A stretch of 41,285 bases of DNA from Bacteroidales bacterium (GTDB lineage Bacteria; Bacteroidota; Bacteroidia; Bacteroidales; FEN-979). Of the stretch, positions 21,428 through 32,500 are shown piece after piece. Position numbers and translations under genes: made by a program. Numbering within the stretch: the first letter of the stretch is position 1; every line of letters begins with the position of its first letter. Location of the stretch: contig JAUXWT010000043.1 of the NCBI GenBank assembly GCA_030681475.1, positions 1-41,285 on the forward strand, given 5' to 3'. The notes under the pieces were generated by a model that made no database searches, was not told the DNA's origin, and worked only from the letters and a program-made list of their open reading frames with translations.

Positions 21428-24400
21428 ATGAAAAAGATGAATACTACCGTTATGACCAGGAATGGTGTTCTGGTTTTGTTTCTTTTAATGTCATGGATCA
21501 TGGCCTATTCTCAGGCTGTTCCTGAATATATGTACTATAAGTTTGACGCACCGGGCGATCAGCAGAATTTTGCAAGCGCCCCGGTAGGAACACTTCCAGC
21601 GGTGCTTACAGGCTTAACGATAGGGCCGACCGGTGAGTTTGGCACCGCCCTGATCGGAAATGGCTTGACCTCCGGTTCCAACAGGCTGAATACTGGCTGG
21701 GCAACCAATTTACCCAGTTCAGGATGGACGATCTCCTTTTGGCTTAATAACTTTCCTGCAACGGCTTCGACAACATTCTATTTCTTTGGTGATGGGACCG
21801 CTCAATCGTTCCGGTGCTTTACGGGAGGTGTTGCTGGGAATGGTAACCTGCTTGTTCGTGGAACAGGAATTACAGATGTGCCAATCAATGGAATTTCACC
21901 AGGTCCGATCGTCCTCCACATTGTTTATACGGGATCCGCTATTAAGATATATAAAAACGGAGTTTTCAGCAACGAAGTTCCGCAGGGTTCTGTAAACTTT
22001 AATGGAGCCGGCCCGTTTTTGGTTGGGGGTTATACTACCAGCAATAGTTTTACCGCTGGTACCATGATGGATGAATTCCGCCTTTACAACCGTGCTTTGA
22101 CCGATACTGAAATCACTATTACATGGAACCAGCCGTTGCCGTTGGTAACGGGCCCTGTGGTTGTAACCACTGCTGCCACGTCTGTTACAAGCACGACGGC
22201 TACACTGAATGGAACCGTAAATGCAAATACAGCATCTACTACAGTCACTTTCGAATATGGACTTACCACGGCTTATGGCACGGTTGTCGCCGGGGTGCCC
22301 GGAACGGTGACCGGGAATACCGTAACACCGGTTAATGCGCCGATCACCGGTTTATTACCAAATACAACCTACAATTACAGGATTGTCGGCGTAAATGCAA
22401 ATGGCGCTGCCAACGGCAACAACATGACATTCACCACGGGCTTTGCCCCTCCGGCGGTTGTTACAACGGCAGCCACTGCCTTGCTTCTCAACGGAGCCAC
22501 ATTGAACGGTACTGTTAATGCAAACGGGGCATCTTCAGCTGTTTCTTTTGAATACGGCCTTACGACTGCATATGGCTCTGTGGCCGTGGCTGTGCCTGCA
22601 ACCGTAACCGGAACTGCTGTAACTCCTGTGAGTGCAGTAATTGCAGGACTTTTACCCTTTACAACCTATAATTGCAGGGTTGTCGGGGTCAATTCAGGTG
22701 GCGCTACCAACGGGAACAATATGACCTTTACTACGGCCGGACCACCTACTGTGGTGACAAATCCTGTGACAAATGTACTCCCTGTCTCTGCCACGCTGAA
22801 CGGAACCATCACCGCAAATAACCTCTCCACAACTGTTTCGTTTGAATGGGGATTGACCACTGCTTATGGAAATACTGCCACTGCTACTCCAGGCACTGTG
22901 ACAGGTGTAACGGCAACACCGGTAAGTGCAAATATTGCCGGATTAACCAATGGAGTTACATACAATTACCGGTGTAAAGGAGTCAACACAGGCGGTACCA
23001 CTTTCGGTGCAAACATGTCATTCATTGCAGGTTGTCCGGCTGTAGCATCTGCTGGTGCGATAACTGGTCCAACGGGCGTATGCAGCGGATCTACAGGTAA
23101 GGTTTATTCAATTGCGGCAATACCGAACGCAACCGGTTATACCTGGACTGTCCCTGCCGGCGCTGTTATAACAGCAGGGGCCAATACCACCACCATCACA
23201 GTCACATTCGGCGCAACATCTGGTAATGTATCTGTTTTTGGTACGAGCAGTTGCATGAATGGAGCAACAGCCAATGTTGCCGTTACTGTTAATCCATTGC
23301 CTGTCCCGACCATTACCGGACCGAGTCCCGCGTGCCTTGGAACAACTACCAATGTCTATACGACTCAAACCGGCATGACAGGATATACATGGACCGTATC
23401 ATCAGGAGGAACAATTACCGCCGGCGCTACAACGAACAGCATCACAGTTACCTGGAATGCTACCGGGGCACAGACAGTTTCAGTAAACTATAGCAATGCC
23501 AACGGATGCAGCGCCGTAGCCCCTGTATCTTTTCCTGTTACCGTTAACACCCTTCCCACACCCTCTATTACAGGAACGGGCACGGTTTGCCAGGGCACAT
23601 CAGGATCTGTTTACACAACTCAGCCGGGAATGACCAACTATGTTTGGACTGTTTCCCCCGGTGGAACAATAACGGCCGGCGGAGGTACAACCAACAACAC
23701 GGTAACCGTAACCTGGACAACCGGCGGAGCCAAAACCGTTACGGTGAACTATAACAATGCCAGTGGTTGTGCGGCCGCAACACCTGCATCTTTCAGCGTT
23801 ACCGTTAACCCTACCCCTGTTCCTGTAATCGGAAGCTCAAATAACCCTTGCGTTGGCTCACCAAACAACATCTATTACACTGAAACCGGGATGACCGGAT
23901 ATGTTTGGACAGTGTCATCCGGAGGAACGATCGTCTCAGGCCAGGGTACTGCCACACTGAATGCAACCTGGAACGTGCTGGGAATGCAGACGGTCAGCGT
24001 GACCTATACGAGTACTGCAGGCTGTGCTGCTGCTACCCCAACGGTTTATTACCAGTTTGTGAATTCACCCCCCGGCCCGGCAGGCGCGATTACCGGAACA
24101 GCATCCGTTTGCGCCGGAGCCAGTGGCGTTACATACTCGACAACGCCTGTCGTGGGGATTACTTCATATTCATGGACAGTACCCTCAGGCGCCACAATCG
24201 CCTCCGGCGCCGGGACCACCAGCATTGTTGTTGATTTCGGAACTTCGGCCGTACCGGGCAACATTACTGTGGCAGCAACAAATCAATGTGGTAACGGACC
24301 TGCTTCCAGCTTTCCCGTAAGTGTGAGTCCATTACCGGCAACAGCCGGAACGATTACCGGGCCCGCAACGGTTTGTGCCGGTCAAACAGGGGTTGCCTAC

Positions 24401-25084
24401 AGTGTGCCGACCATCACAAATGCTACTTCGTATGTCTGGACGCTCCCGGCAGGAGCGACCATCACCTCGGGCAGCGGTACCAAGAATATCGTGGTGACTT
24501 TTGGTGCTACTGCAGGCGCCGGAGTGATTACGGTTAAAGGAACAAATACCTGCGGAAGCGGAACTTCGTCACCAAACTTCAGTGTGACGATCAATGCCAT
24601 TCCGCCTGCTCCTGTTGTGACAGAAGTTGGCAATGTGCTTACCAGCAGCGCTGCAACCGGCAATCAATGGTATTACGAAGGCGCTGCGATCGCAGGGGCC
24701 ACCGGCCAGTCCTACACGGTAACGACCAATACAGGTTATTACTGGTGTGTGGTAACTGTAAACGGTTGTTCATCCCCGGCTTCCAATATGGTGTGGGTGG
24801 TGATTACCGGTCAGCAGGAACTACAAAGCAGCCTGTTCAATATCTATCCGGTACCCAACGATGGCAGATTCACGGTTTCCATCAACAGTCCGGCGCAGGA
24901 AACCTTCTCCATCGTGGTGTACAACCAGCTTGGTGTGAAGGTCCATGAACTTACAGATGTGAAGGTAAATGGCACTTTTGAAAAGCAGATAGACCTTGGC
25001 CCGGTCGCCACAGGGATTTACTCGGTGGTGTTCCTCGGCAGCGACAACAGGGTGGTGAGGAAAGTGATGGTAAACAAGCAATAA
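21428..25084 (+). CDS. Large secreted repeat protein with T9SS C-terminal sorting domain (1218 aa)
   Basis: A signal peptide (residues 1-30, hydrophobic VLVLFLLMSWIMAYSQA) leads into a LamG/concanavalin-like domain (about 35-235, ending GTMMDEFRLYNRALTDTEI). Three tandem fibronectin-like modules of ~95 aa follow, each with ATLNGTVNAN / TVSFEYGLTTAYG / YNYRxxGVN (about 240-540). Next come six or seven PKD/Ig-like modules (about 540-1060) with repeated GYTWTVxxGGTITAG and ITGxxxVCxG words. The protein ends in a T9SS type A domain (YPVPNDGRF ... GIYSVVFLGSDNRVVRKVMV). It would cross the outer membrane by the type IX system and be anchored or released; role probably adhesion or matrix. Ser/Thr/Gly/Ala content is very high. 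It has its own promoter and terminator, so it is a separate unit beside the glycan locus. Confidence 0.9.
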   Translation: MKKMNTTVMTRNGVLVLFLLMSWIMAYSQAVPEYMYYKFDAPGDQQNFASAPVGTLPAVLTGLTIGPTGEFGTALIGNGLTSGSNRLNTGWATNLPSSGWTISFWLNNFPATASTTFYFFGDGTAQSFRCFTGGVAGNGNLLVRGTGITDVPINGISPGPIVLHIVYTGSAIKIYKNGVFSNEVPQGSVNFNGAGPFLVGGYTTSNSFTAGTMMDEFRLYNRALTDTEITITWNQPLPLVTGPVVVTTAATSVTSTTATLNGTVNANTASTTVTFEYGLTTAYGTVVAGVPGTVTGNTVTPVNAPITGLLPNTTYNYRIVGVNANGAANGNNMTFTTGFAPPAVVTTAATALLLNGATLNGTVNANGASSAVSFEYGLTTAYGSVAVAVPATVTGTAVTPVSAVIAGLLPFTTYNCRVVGVNSGGATNGNNMTFTTAGPPTVVTNPVTNVLPVSATLNGTITANNLSTTVSFEWGLTTAYGNTATATPGTVTGVTATPVSANIAGLTNGVTYNYRCKGVNTGGTTFGANMSFIAGCPAVASAGAITGPTGVCSGSTGKVYSIAAIPNATGYTWTVPAGAVITAGANTTTITVTFGATSGNVSVFGTSSCMNGATANVAVTVNPLPVPTITGPSPACLGTTTNVYTTQTGMTGYTWTVSSGGTITAGATTNSITVTWNATGAQTVSVNYSNANGCSAVAPVSFPVTVNTLPTPSITGTGTVCQGTSGSVYTTQPGMTNYVWTVSPGGTITAGGGTTNNTVTVTWTTGGAKTVTVNYNNASGCAAATPASFSVTVNPTPVPVIGSSNNPCVGSPNNIYYTETGMTGYVWTVSSGGTIVSGQGTATLNATWNVLGMQTVSVTYTSTAGCAAATPTVYYQFVNSPPGPAGAITGTASVCAGASGVTYSTTPVVGITSYSWTVPSGATIASGAGTTSIVVDFGTSAVPGNITVAATNQCGNGPASSFPVSVSPLPATAGTITGPATVCAGQTGVAYSVPTITNATSYVWTLPAGATITSGSGTKNIVVTFGATAGAGVITVKGTNTCGSGTSSPNFSVTINAIPPAPVVTEVGNVLTSSAATGNQWYYEGAAIAGATGQSYTVTTNTGYYWCVVTVNGCSSPASNMVWVVITGQQELQSSLFNIYPVPNDGRFTVSINSPAQETFSIVVYNQLGVKVHELTDVKVNGTFEKQIDLGPVATGIYSVVFLGSDNRVVRKVMVNKQ

Positions 25085-25102
25085 GTTGCATTGATTAATT
25101 AG

Positions 25103-25138
25103 GGGAGGTTGTCTTAAACTTGTTTAAGACAACCTCCC
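25103..25138. terminator. Perfect 17-bp hairpin between convergent genes
   Basis: GGGAGGTTGTCTTAAAC (25103-25119) and its exact complement (25122-25138) are separated by only 2 nt. A TCTTTTCC follows on the plus strand. It lies 19 nt after the T9SS protein stop and about 38 nt after the carB stop on the other strand, so it can end transcription in both directions. Its AGGTTGTCT core recurs in the hairpin at 6746-6801. Confidence 0.85.
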
Positions 25139-25175
25139 TCTTTTCCTGGTTCGCTGTTTTGAAATTCCGGAAATA

Positions 25176-28100
25176 TCAGTACTCGTCCCACGATTTGATG
25201 GAAAGATCCTCCAGCTCAATTTTGCAGATGGCATGCAGGAATGCACTGGCAAGGCGGGCATTCGTGATCAGGGGAATGTTGAAGTCAACGGCGCTCCGAC
25301 GGATCATGTAATCGTTCTGAAGTTCGCCGGATGAAAGGTTTTTTGGGATGTTGATCACCAGGTCGATCTTCCTTTCCTTCAGGTAGTCCAGCGTATTCGG
25401 TTTTTCATTTTCATCCGGCCAGTGCAACATGACCGAACCAACATCATTTTCGGCCAGGAATTTCTGCGTACCCCTGGTGGCATATAAAACATACCCGCGC
25501 TGGGCAAGCATCCTCGCACTGGTCAGCAATTCGATCTTTGACCGTGCAGGACCGGTGGAAAGTAAAATACTCTTTTTTGGGATCGTGTAACCTACCGACA
25601 GCATGGCTGTCAAAACAGCTTCATAAAAATCTTCGCCGATACATCCAACCTCTCCGGTCGAATGCATCTCCACACCAAGCACCGGATCGGCCTTCTGTAA
25701 TCGTGAAAATGAGAACTGCGGGGCTTTGACTCCCACGTATTCAAGCTCAAACAGTGATTTGTCCGGGGCTTTTACAACCCCGCCGAGCATGATCCTGACG
25801 GCGATTTCGATCAGGTTGGTCTTCAGCACCTTTGAGACAAACGGAAAACTACGCGAAGCCCGCAGATTGCATTCAATCACCTTGATGTCGTTGTCCTTTG
25901 CCAGGAACTGGATGTTAAAAGGACCCGATATGTCGAGGCTTGCGGCAATTTTCGCGGCAATTTTCTTGACGCGGCGCACCGTCTCTATATAAATTTTCTG
26001 GGGGGGGAATACGATGGTCGCATCGCCGGAATGGACCCCGGCAAATTCCTCATGTTCGGAAATCGCATACACGATCATTTTTCCGTTCCTGGCCACGGCG
26101 TCAATTTCTATTTCCTTGGCATTTTCAATGAACTCGGAGACCACGACAGGATATTTTTTGGAAACATTGGCCGCAAGTTCAAGGAAATGACCGAGTTCCT
26201 CCCTGTTTGAAACCACATTCATGGCTGCACCCGAAAGAACGTAGGAGGGCCTGATCAGCAGCGGAAACCCGACCTCATCCACGAAACGGTTTATCTCCCC
26301 GATGCTTGTCAGCTCTTTCCATTTTGGCTGGTCAATACCGGCCTGATCGAGCATGGATGAGAACTTATGGCGGTCCTCTGCTCTGTCAATGGAAAGAGGG
26401 GAGGTGCCAAGTATCGAAACGCCCGCATGGAATAGCCTTAGCGCCAGGTTGTTGGGGATCTGGCCGCCGGTCGAAACAATCAATCCATGGGGATTTTCCA
26501 GTTCGGTTATATCCAGTACGCGTTCATATGACAGCTCCTCAAAATAGAGTCTGTCGCAGACGTCGTAGTCGGTGCTAACCGTTTCGGGATTGTAGTTGAT
26601 CATCACGGTCCTGTAATCCATCCCCTTGATGGCATTTACCGCATCCACGCAACAACAGTCGAATTCCACACTGCTGCCGATCCGGTAGGCGCCTGAACCC
26701 AGCACGATCACCGACCGGCTGTCCTGCTCCGGGACAATGTCATGTTCGGAGGCATTGTAGGTCAGGTAAAGGTAATTGGTCTTTGCCGGATACTCGGCGG
26801 CAAGGGTGTCGATCTGTTTCACAAAGGGCAGCAAGTGCAGGCCTTTCCGGTAATCCCTTACCAGCAGTGAATAGTCTGTTGCATCATCCACATTTTTATA
26901 AATGATCTTTGCGATCTGGAAATCGGAAAAACCCGTCTTTTTTGCCTGCATCAGCAGGTCAGTCGGCAGACCTTCTATCGTATCGGATTCACACAGCTCA
27001 TTCCGGAGGGTGATGATGTTTCTCAGCTTGTATAAAAACCATTTGTCAATTTTCGTGAGGTCGTGGATCTTTTCCACGGCGAAATTCTTATGAAGCGCCA
27101 TGGCGATCACGAAGATCCGCATATCGGTGGGATTACTCAGCTGCTTTTCAATTTCAATTTCAGTCTCTGTTTCGAGCTCTTTGTTCCCGACAAAGCCGTG
27201 CATTCCCTGGCCGATCATCCGCAGCCCCTTCTGAATGGCCTCTTCAAATGTCCTGCCTATCGACATCACCTCCCCAACACTTTTCATGCTGCTGCCGATC
27301 TCCTTTGAGACGCCGATGAATTTTCCCAGGTCCCAGCGCGGGATTTTGACCACTATGTAATCCAGGGCGGGCTCAAAACAGGCCGTCGTTGTTTTGGTCA
27401 CCGAATTTTTCAGCTCATGCAGCCCGTACCCCAGGCCCAGCTTTGCAGCCACAAAAGCAAGCGGGTAACCCGTTGCCTTTGAAGCCAGCGCGCTCGACCG
27501 CGAGAGGCGTGCATTTACTTCAATTACCCTGTAATCCTCCGATTGGGGATCAAGCGCGTACTGCACATTGCATTCACCGATGATCCCGAGGTGGCGGACG
27601 ATCTTGATGGCGATTTCACGCAGTTTATGATATTCATTGTTGGAAAGGGTCTGCGAAGGTGCGACAACGATGCTCTCTCCGGTATGGATCCCAAGCGGAT
27701 CAAAATTTTCCATGTTGCATACCGCGATGCAGTTGTCGTATTTATCACGGACAACTTCGTATTCGATCTCCTTCCATCCCTTCAGTGATTTTTCGATCAG
27801 CAGCTGGCCGGAATATGAAAAAGCCTTCGTTACTGCCTGGACAAGCTCCGTTTCATCGTTGCAGAACCCGCTTCCCTGGCCACCCAGTGTAAAGGCGGCC
27901 CTGATGATCACGGGGTAACCCAGCCCGGAGGCCGCACGCCTTGCATCTTCCGCATGTGAGACCGCCCGGCTCTCGATCGTATTCACCCCAATTTCATCAA
28001 GCCGTCTGATAAAGAGATCCCGGTCCTCGGTATCAATGATCGTGCTGACAGGGGTCCCCAAAACGGCAACCTTATATTTTTCGAGTATTCCCGATTTAAA

Positions 28101-28421
28101 AAGGGCGATCCCGCAGTTAAGCGCCGTTTGACCGCCAAATGAGAAGAAAATGCCCTGGGGTTTTTCCTTTTTGATGATCTGTTCAACAAAGAAGGGGGTG
28201 ACGGGCAGCAGGTAGATCTTGTCGGCCAGTCCCTTCGATGTCTGGACCGTGGCAATGTTCGGATTGATCAGCACGGATTCAATCCCCTCCTCCCGCAGCG
28301 CTTTCAGCGCCTGCGTACCGGAATAGTCAAACTCCCCGGCTTCGCCGATTTTCAGCGCCCCCGATCCGATGAGCAACACTTTGGAAATTTTCATCTCTGT
28401 GTCCTGATTATCCTGCAGCAT
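25176..28421 (-). CDS. carB: Carbamoyl-phosphate synthase large subunit (1081 aa)
   Basis: CarB makes carbamoyl phosphate from bicarbonate, ammonia (from CarA) and two ATP, for arginine and pyrimidine synthesis. The protein is full length with both homologous halves: GSGALKIGEAGEFDYSG and the first ATP-grasp domain (RAAFTLGGQGSGF, EVNARLSRSSALASKATGYP), then GSGAYRIGSSVEFDCCCV with the second ATP-grasp (RPSYVLSGAAMNVV, ECNLRASRSFPFVSK). A C-terminal MGS-like allosteric domain follows (about 945-1081). An alternative start is Met10 (MKISKVLLIG). The first-half wording (LINPNIATVQTSKGLADKIY and LPVTPFFVEQIIKKEKP) looks closer to eukaryotic CPS than to E. coli CarB. It lies 18 nt after carA. Confidence 0.97.
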   Translation of the reverse strand: MLQDNQDTEMKISKVLLIGSGALKIGEAGEFDYSGTQALKALREEGIESVLINPNIATVQTSKGLADKIYLLPVTPFFVEQIIKKEKPQGIFFSFGGQTALNCGIALFKSGILEKYKVAVLGTPVSTIIDTEDRDLFIRRLDEIGVNTIESRAVSHAEDARRAASGLGYPVIIRAAFTLGGQGSGFCNDETELVQAVTKAFSYSGQLLIEKSLKGWKEIEYEVVRDKYDNCIAVCNMENFDPLGIHTGESIVVAPSQTLSNNEYHKLREIAIKIVRHLGIIGECNVQYALDPQSEDYRVIEVNARLSRSSALASKATGYPLAFVAAKLGLGYGLHELKNSVTKTTTACFEPALDYIVVKIPRWDLGKFIGVSKEIGSSMKSVGEVMSIGRTFEEAIQKGLRMIGQGMHGFVGNKELETETEIEIEKQLSNPTDMRIFVIAMALHKNFAVEKIHDLTKIDKWFLYKLRNIITLRNELCESDTIEGLPTDLLMQAKKTGFSDFQIAKIIYKNVDDATDYSLLVRDYRKGLHLLPFVKQIDTLAAEYPAKTNYLYLTYNASEHDIVPEQDSRSVIVLGSGAYRIGSSVEFDCCCVDAVNAIKGMDYRTVMINYNPETVSTDYDVCDRLYFEELSYERVLDITELENPHGLIVSTGGQIPNNLALRLFHAGVSILGTSPLSIDRAEDRHKFSSMLDQAGIDQPKWKELTSIGEINRFVDEVGFPLLIRPSYVLSGAAMNVVSNREELGHFLELAANVSKKYPVVVSEFIENAKEIEIDAVARNGKMIVYAISEHEEFAGVHSGDATIVFPPQKIYIETVRRVKKIAAKIAASLDISGPFNIQFLAKDNDIKVIECNLRASRSFPFVSKVLKTNLIEIAVRIMLGGVVKAPDKSLFELEYVGVKAPQFSFSRLQKADPVLGVEMHSTGEVGCIGEDFYEAVLTAMLSVGYTIPKKSILLSTGPARSKIELLTSARMLAQRGYVLYATRGTQKFLAENDVGSVMLHWPDENEKPNTLDYLKERKIDLVINIPKNLSSGELQNDYMIRRSAVDFNIPLITNARLASAFLHAICKIELEDLSIKSWDEY

Positions 28422-28439
28422 GGGTTCCCGCCCTGTTTG

Positions 28440-29516
28440 CTATTTATACAATTTGATCATATCAATGAACCGGTCAAATAAAAAATCCGTATCCGTCGGC
28501 CCGCTTGAAGCTTCCGGGTGGAACTGTGCCGAAAAGAACGGCCTGGCCTTGTGCCTGATCCCTTCATTGGTCCCGTCGTTTGCGTTTACAAACATTGGTT
28601 CCCATTCATTGCCAAGTGAATGGCTGTCGGTGGCAAAACCATGATTCTGGGAGGTGATGAAACACCGGTTGGTCCCAGTCTGCATCACAGGCTGATTATG
28701 GCTCCTGTGCCCGTATTTGAGTTTATAGGTGTCGCCTCCTGCAGCAAGGCTCAATAACTGGTTGCCGAGACATATCCCGAAAACGGGCTTTACCCTTGAA
28801 AGAATTCCCGCGATGTTATTGATGGTCCGGTCGCACATCTTGGGATCCCCGGGTCCGTTGGAAATAAAAAGACCGTCGAAATCCTCGTGCAAAAAATTAT
28901 GATCCCACGGGACCCTGATGACCGTAGTGTTCCTTTTCAGCAGATGCCGGATGATGTTGTACTTCACGCCGCAGTCAACAAGCATGACCTTATGGTCACC
29001 ACTGCCATAGACGATCCTGGTCTTCGTGCTTACGCCAGATACCATGTTACGGCTGTTCGGATCATGGAAATCGATGTTGTTCCCGATCAGCAGCTTTCCG
29101 AGCATGGTCCCCTTTTCCCTTAGGATCTTGGTAAGCGCTCTGGTGTCGACGTCAAAGATTGCCGGGATCTTATGCTCGGTCAGCCATTCCGAGAGGCTCT
29201 TCACGGCGTTCCAGTGGCTGCATTCAAACGAGTAATCGGAAACAACGAGACCGGAAATGTGAATTTTGTCCGATTCGAAATATTTCAGCATCAGGAGCTC
29301 TTCAACATCCGGCGGAACACCATAGTTCCCGATCAGGGGGTAGGTCAGCACCAGGATCTGACCGCTGTAGGACGGATCAGTAAAACTTTCCGGGTAACCG
29401 GTCATGGCGGTGTTGAATACAACCTCCCCGGCAACGGACACTTCATGCCCGAATGATTTGCCCTTTATGACGGTTCCATCTTCGAGAATTAACTTTGCTT
29501 CCCTGTGTCTGACCAT
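28440..29516 (-). CDS. carA: Carbamoyl-phosphate synthase small (glutaminase) subunit (358 aa)
   Basis: CarA hydrolyses glutamine and channels ammonia to CarB. The N-terminal domain (LILEDGTVIKGKSFG, GEVVFNTAMTGYPESFTDPS) precedes a class I glutaminase with Cys249 in PVFGICLGNQ and His333/Glu335 in SAQFHPEAS. SNGPGDP (219-225) is also present. ATG 29516 lies just 7 nt after the stop of the upstream beta-propeller gene, and the carA stop is 18 nt before carB, so all three appear to share a transcript. Like carB, the sequence reads as the eukaryote-like branch, with SYSGQILVLTYPLIGNYGVP intact. Confidence 0.96.
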   Translation of the reverse strand: MVRHREAKLILEDGTVIKGKSFGHEVSVAGEVVFNTAMTGYPESFTDPSYSGQILVLTYPLIGNYGVPPDVEELLMLKYFESDKIHISGLVVSDYSFECSHWNAVKSLSEWLTEHKIPAIFDVDTRALTKILREKGTMLGKLLIGNNIDFHDPNSRNMVSGVSTKTRIVYGSGDHKVMLVDCGVKYNIIRHLLKRNTTVIRVPWDHNFLHEDFDGLFISNGPGDPKMCDRTINNIAGILSRVKPVFGICLGNQLLSLAAGGDTYKLKYGHRSHNQPVMQTGTNRCFITSQNHGFATDSHSLGNEWEPMFVNANDGTNEGIRHKARPFFSAQFHPEASSGPTDTDFLFDRFIDMIKLYK

Positions 29517-29523
29517 CTTTTCT

Positions 29524-32500
29524 TTACTTTCTCCACTCAGGCAATCTGCCCGGTGTTACCGGCGCACCCAGGTTCTCCAGCGCTTTTTCCAGTTGAGGGA
29601 TCTCTGTTTCACCAATGTACCTGATCTGATCATACACCGCCGGAAATTCAGCTTCCAGAATAGCGTAAGCCTCTTTTTGGGTATGGGATGGGTCGCCGGT
29701 GGATGACCAACTGATCCAGGTGAGTTTTCCAAGCCGCCTGTTCAGAGGTACAGGCGCGGGCGGGTTCTCCTCATCACTTGGCTTGTTCGTGTTGCGGTTG
29801 AATTTCACATTGAGGATTTCATCGAGTTTTAATTGCACTTCACGTGACTTCTTTATCAGTTCATAGCTGGCAGAAGGGGCGCTGTTCAAAGCCTGCAGAA
29901 TGCTAATAACACGCTTGTTCAATGTTTCGGCGTAATTTTCAGTGCCTTGCATTACGCGGGTGAGTTCAGCAACCTTCTTATGGAATTCGACCATTGACAT
30001 CCGGTCGCCTGCCGGTAAGGTCGTATTGTTAAGAACCACGGCATTGAATTCAACAGGACCTGCCAGTTGACTGGCCTCTCCGTTGGAGGTGAGTGTCATG
30101 CTGACCGTGTATTTCCCGGGCATGGCAAGCACTCCTCGTCCGTTGTCAGCCAAAGGATCAAATTTATCGGGTTCCACGATCCGGGTCGAATGATACCTCA
30201 GGTCCCAGTTTATACGGTTTATCCCTTTCGACGGACTCTTGCGGATGATCCGTACAGGCGAACCGGCGGCATCGGTAATCGTAAAAGTGAGGTACGGGTC
30301 AACCTCAAGTTTTTCATCGCGTAGTTCGGCCTCGGAAGGTTGTGGAATCCGCTCTCCTTTTTTAAACAGTTCAGTTTCTTTCTCTTTCCTGATCTCTTTT
30401 TTTGTCTTTGGAACCTCCTTGATATAATAGGTAAAAATTGCACCGAAATCAGGGTTCTTGGCAACAAAAACTGTTGATCCCTGTGATCCTTTCGTATCAG
30501 TGGGCAGGTACATCAAGGCATCTTTCACCGGAAACAGATAGCCGGCCTGATCAAGATTTTCCTTTTTCAAATTTCTAAGCGGAGTGTAATCATCAAGAAT
30601 ATAAAAACCGCGGCCAAATGTTGCGAGTACCAGGTCATTCTCGCGTTTCTGAATCGTCATGTCTTTCACGCACACCGAGGGAAGTCCCGCTTTCAATTGA
30701 ATCCAGTATTTCCCTCCGTCGATGGTAAAAAAACAACCGAACTCTGTGCCTGCGAACAACAGGTCAGGATTGATGAAATCCTGGAAAATGCTGTGAACTG
30801 TTCCGTTTTCCGGAAGGTTTCCGGCAATGGAACGCCATGATTTACCTTTGTCCGTGCTCTTAAGAAGGTAGGGTTTGAAATCATCGCGCAGGATGTTGTC
30901 AAACGATGCAAATACTACGTTTTCATCAAAGCGGGAAGCAAAGATGTCGCTTACATAGGTGTTCTCAGGGATCCCCGGGAATTTATCAATTCTGGTCCAG
31001 GTCTTTGCATCTTCCGATACCTGGATCAGGCCATCATCTGTTCCTGCAAACAGGAGATTTTCCTTCAGTGGTGATTCGTCAAAAGAAACGATCGTGCCGA
31101 ACAAAGAGGTTGAAACGTCCTTCTGTACGGCATCAATTGACCAGTATTTTCCCATCACCGGCCAGGTGTTGCGGTCTGTTTTTGAGGTAAGGTCTTCGCT
31201 GATCACGTCCCAGCTATTGCCCCGGTCGTCGCTTCGAAAAACCTTGTTGGCCATGGTATATAGCCGGGTATGCGAATGCGGGCTGATGATGAGCGGCGTG
31301 TTCCAGTTCCATTTGTAACTGTCTTCGCCCATGCGTGGCTCAGGCCGGATATCAACAGATTCCTGGCTTTTGCGGTCGTAGCGCACCATTCCGCCATACT
31401 GCGATTCAGCATACACGATGTTGGGATCAACCGGGTCGATTTGCGACCAGAAACCATCGCCACCATTGGTATTGAACCAGTCATCGGTCAATACGCCGGC
31501 TCCTGCAGTGGTTCGCGACGGACCGCCCATACTGTTGTTATCCTGCGTTCCACCATAAACATAATAGAATGGAGTAGAATTGTCAACCTGCACCCGGTAA
31601 AATTGCACAACGGGCAGGTTCGATTTGAAAACAAACTCCTTTCCCCCGTCAAAGGTTTCGTAGGCGCCGCCATCGCTGCCGATCAAAAAGTGTTTTGTGT
31701 CGCTCGGATCGATCCACAGGGCATGATCATCCACATGACGTTTGTTGTTGCCGACCCTTCTCCATGTTTTGCCGCCATCTTCGGTGACCTGTGAAATGGT
31801 TTCCACGGAATAGACCTTGTCGGCATCCTTCGGATCGCAGAAAATTTCGTTGTAATACTGTCCCTGGGCCGTATGGTCGCTCATCTTTTGCCACGAGGCG
31901 CCCCGGTCGGCGCTGCGGTAGAATCCCTTTGCCTCCGGGGTTGATTCGATGATGGCGTACAAAATATCAGGGTTTACCGGCGATATCGCCAAACCGATCC
32001 CACCCATATCCGCTCCGGGAAGTCCCGATGTAAGTTTGTCCCACGACTCGCCGGCATTGGTTGACTTGTAAATCGCCGTCTCCGGTCCGCCGCCGATCTT
32101 GGTAAACACATGGCGCCGCCGCTGTTCCGAGGAAGCATACAACACATCGGGATTCCGTGGATCAAGTATTACGTTGTTCACGCCTGTGTTTTCGCTGATA
32201 TCGAGTACTTTTTTCCAGGTTTTGCCGCCATCCGTAGTTTTATACAGACCTCGTTCCCCGCCTGGTCCCCAAACTGATCCTTCGGCGGCCACGTAAACTA
32301 CCTCCGAATTTCGCGGATCAATAAGCACTTTACCTATCTGGCGGGAATCTTTCAATCCCATATTTTTCCAGCTCTTGCCATTGTCGGAACTCTTGTAAAC
32401 GCCATTTCCGTAACCAAGGGCTCTCTGATGGTTGTTTTCGCCTGTACCAATCCACACAACATTGGTATTGTTGGGATCGATGGCCACACATCCGATGGAG

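Noticed and set aside
31270-31794. 174-codon plus-strand frame opposite the beta-propeller gene
   Set aside because: It lies wholly within a strong gene on the other strand and shows no motif.
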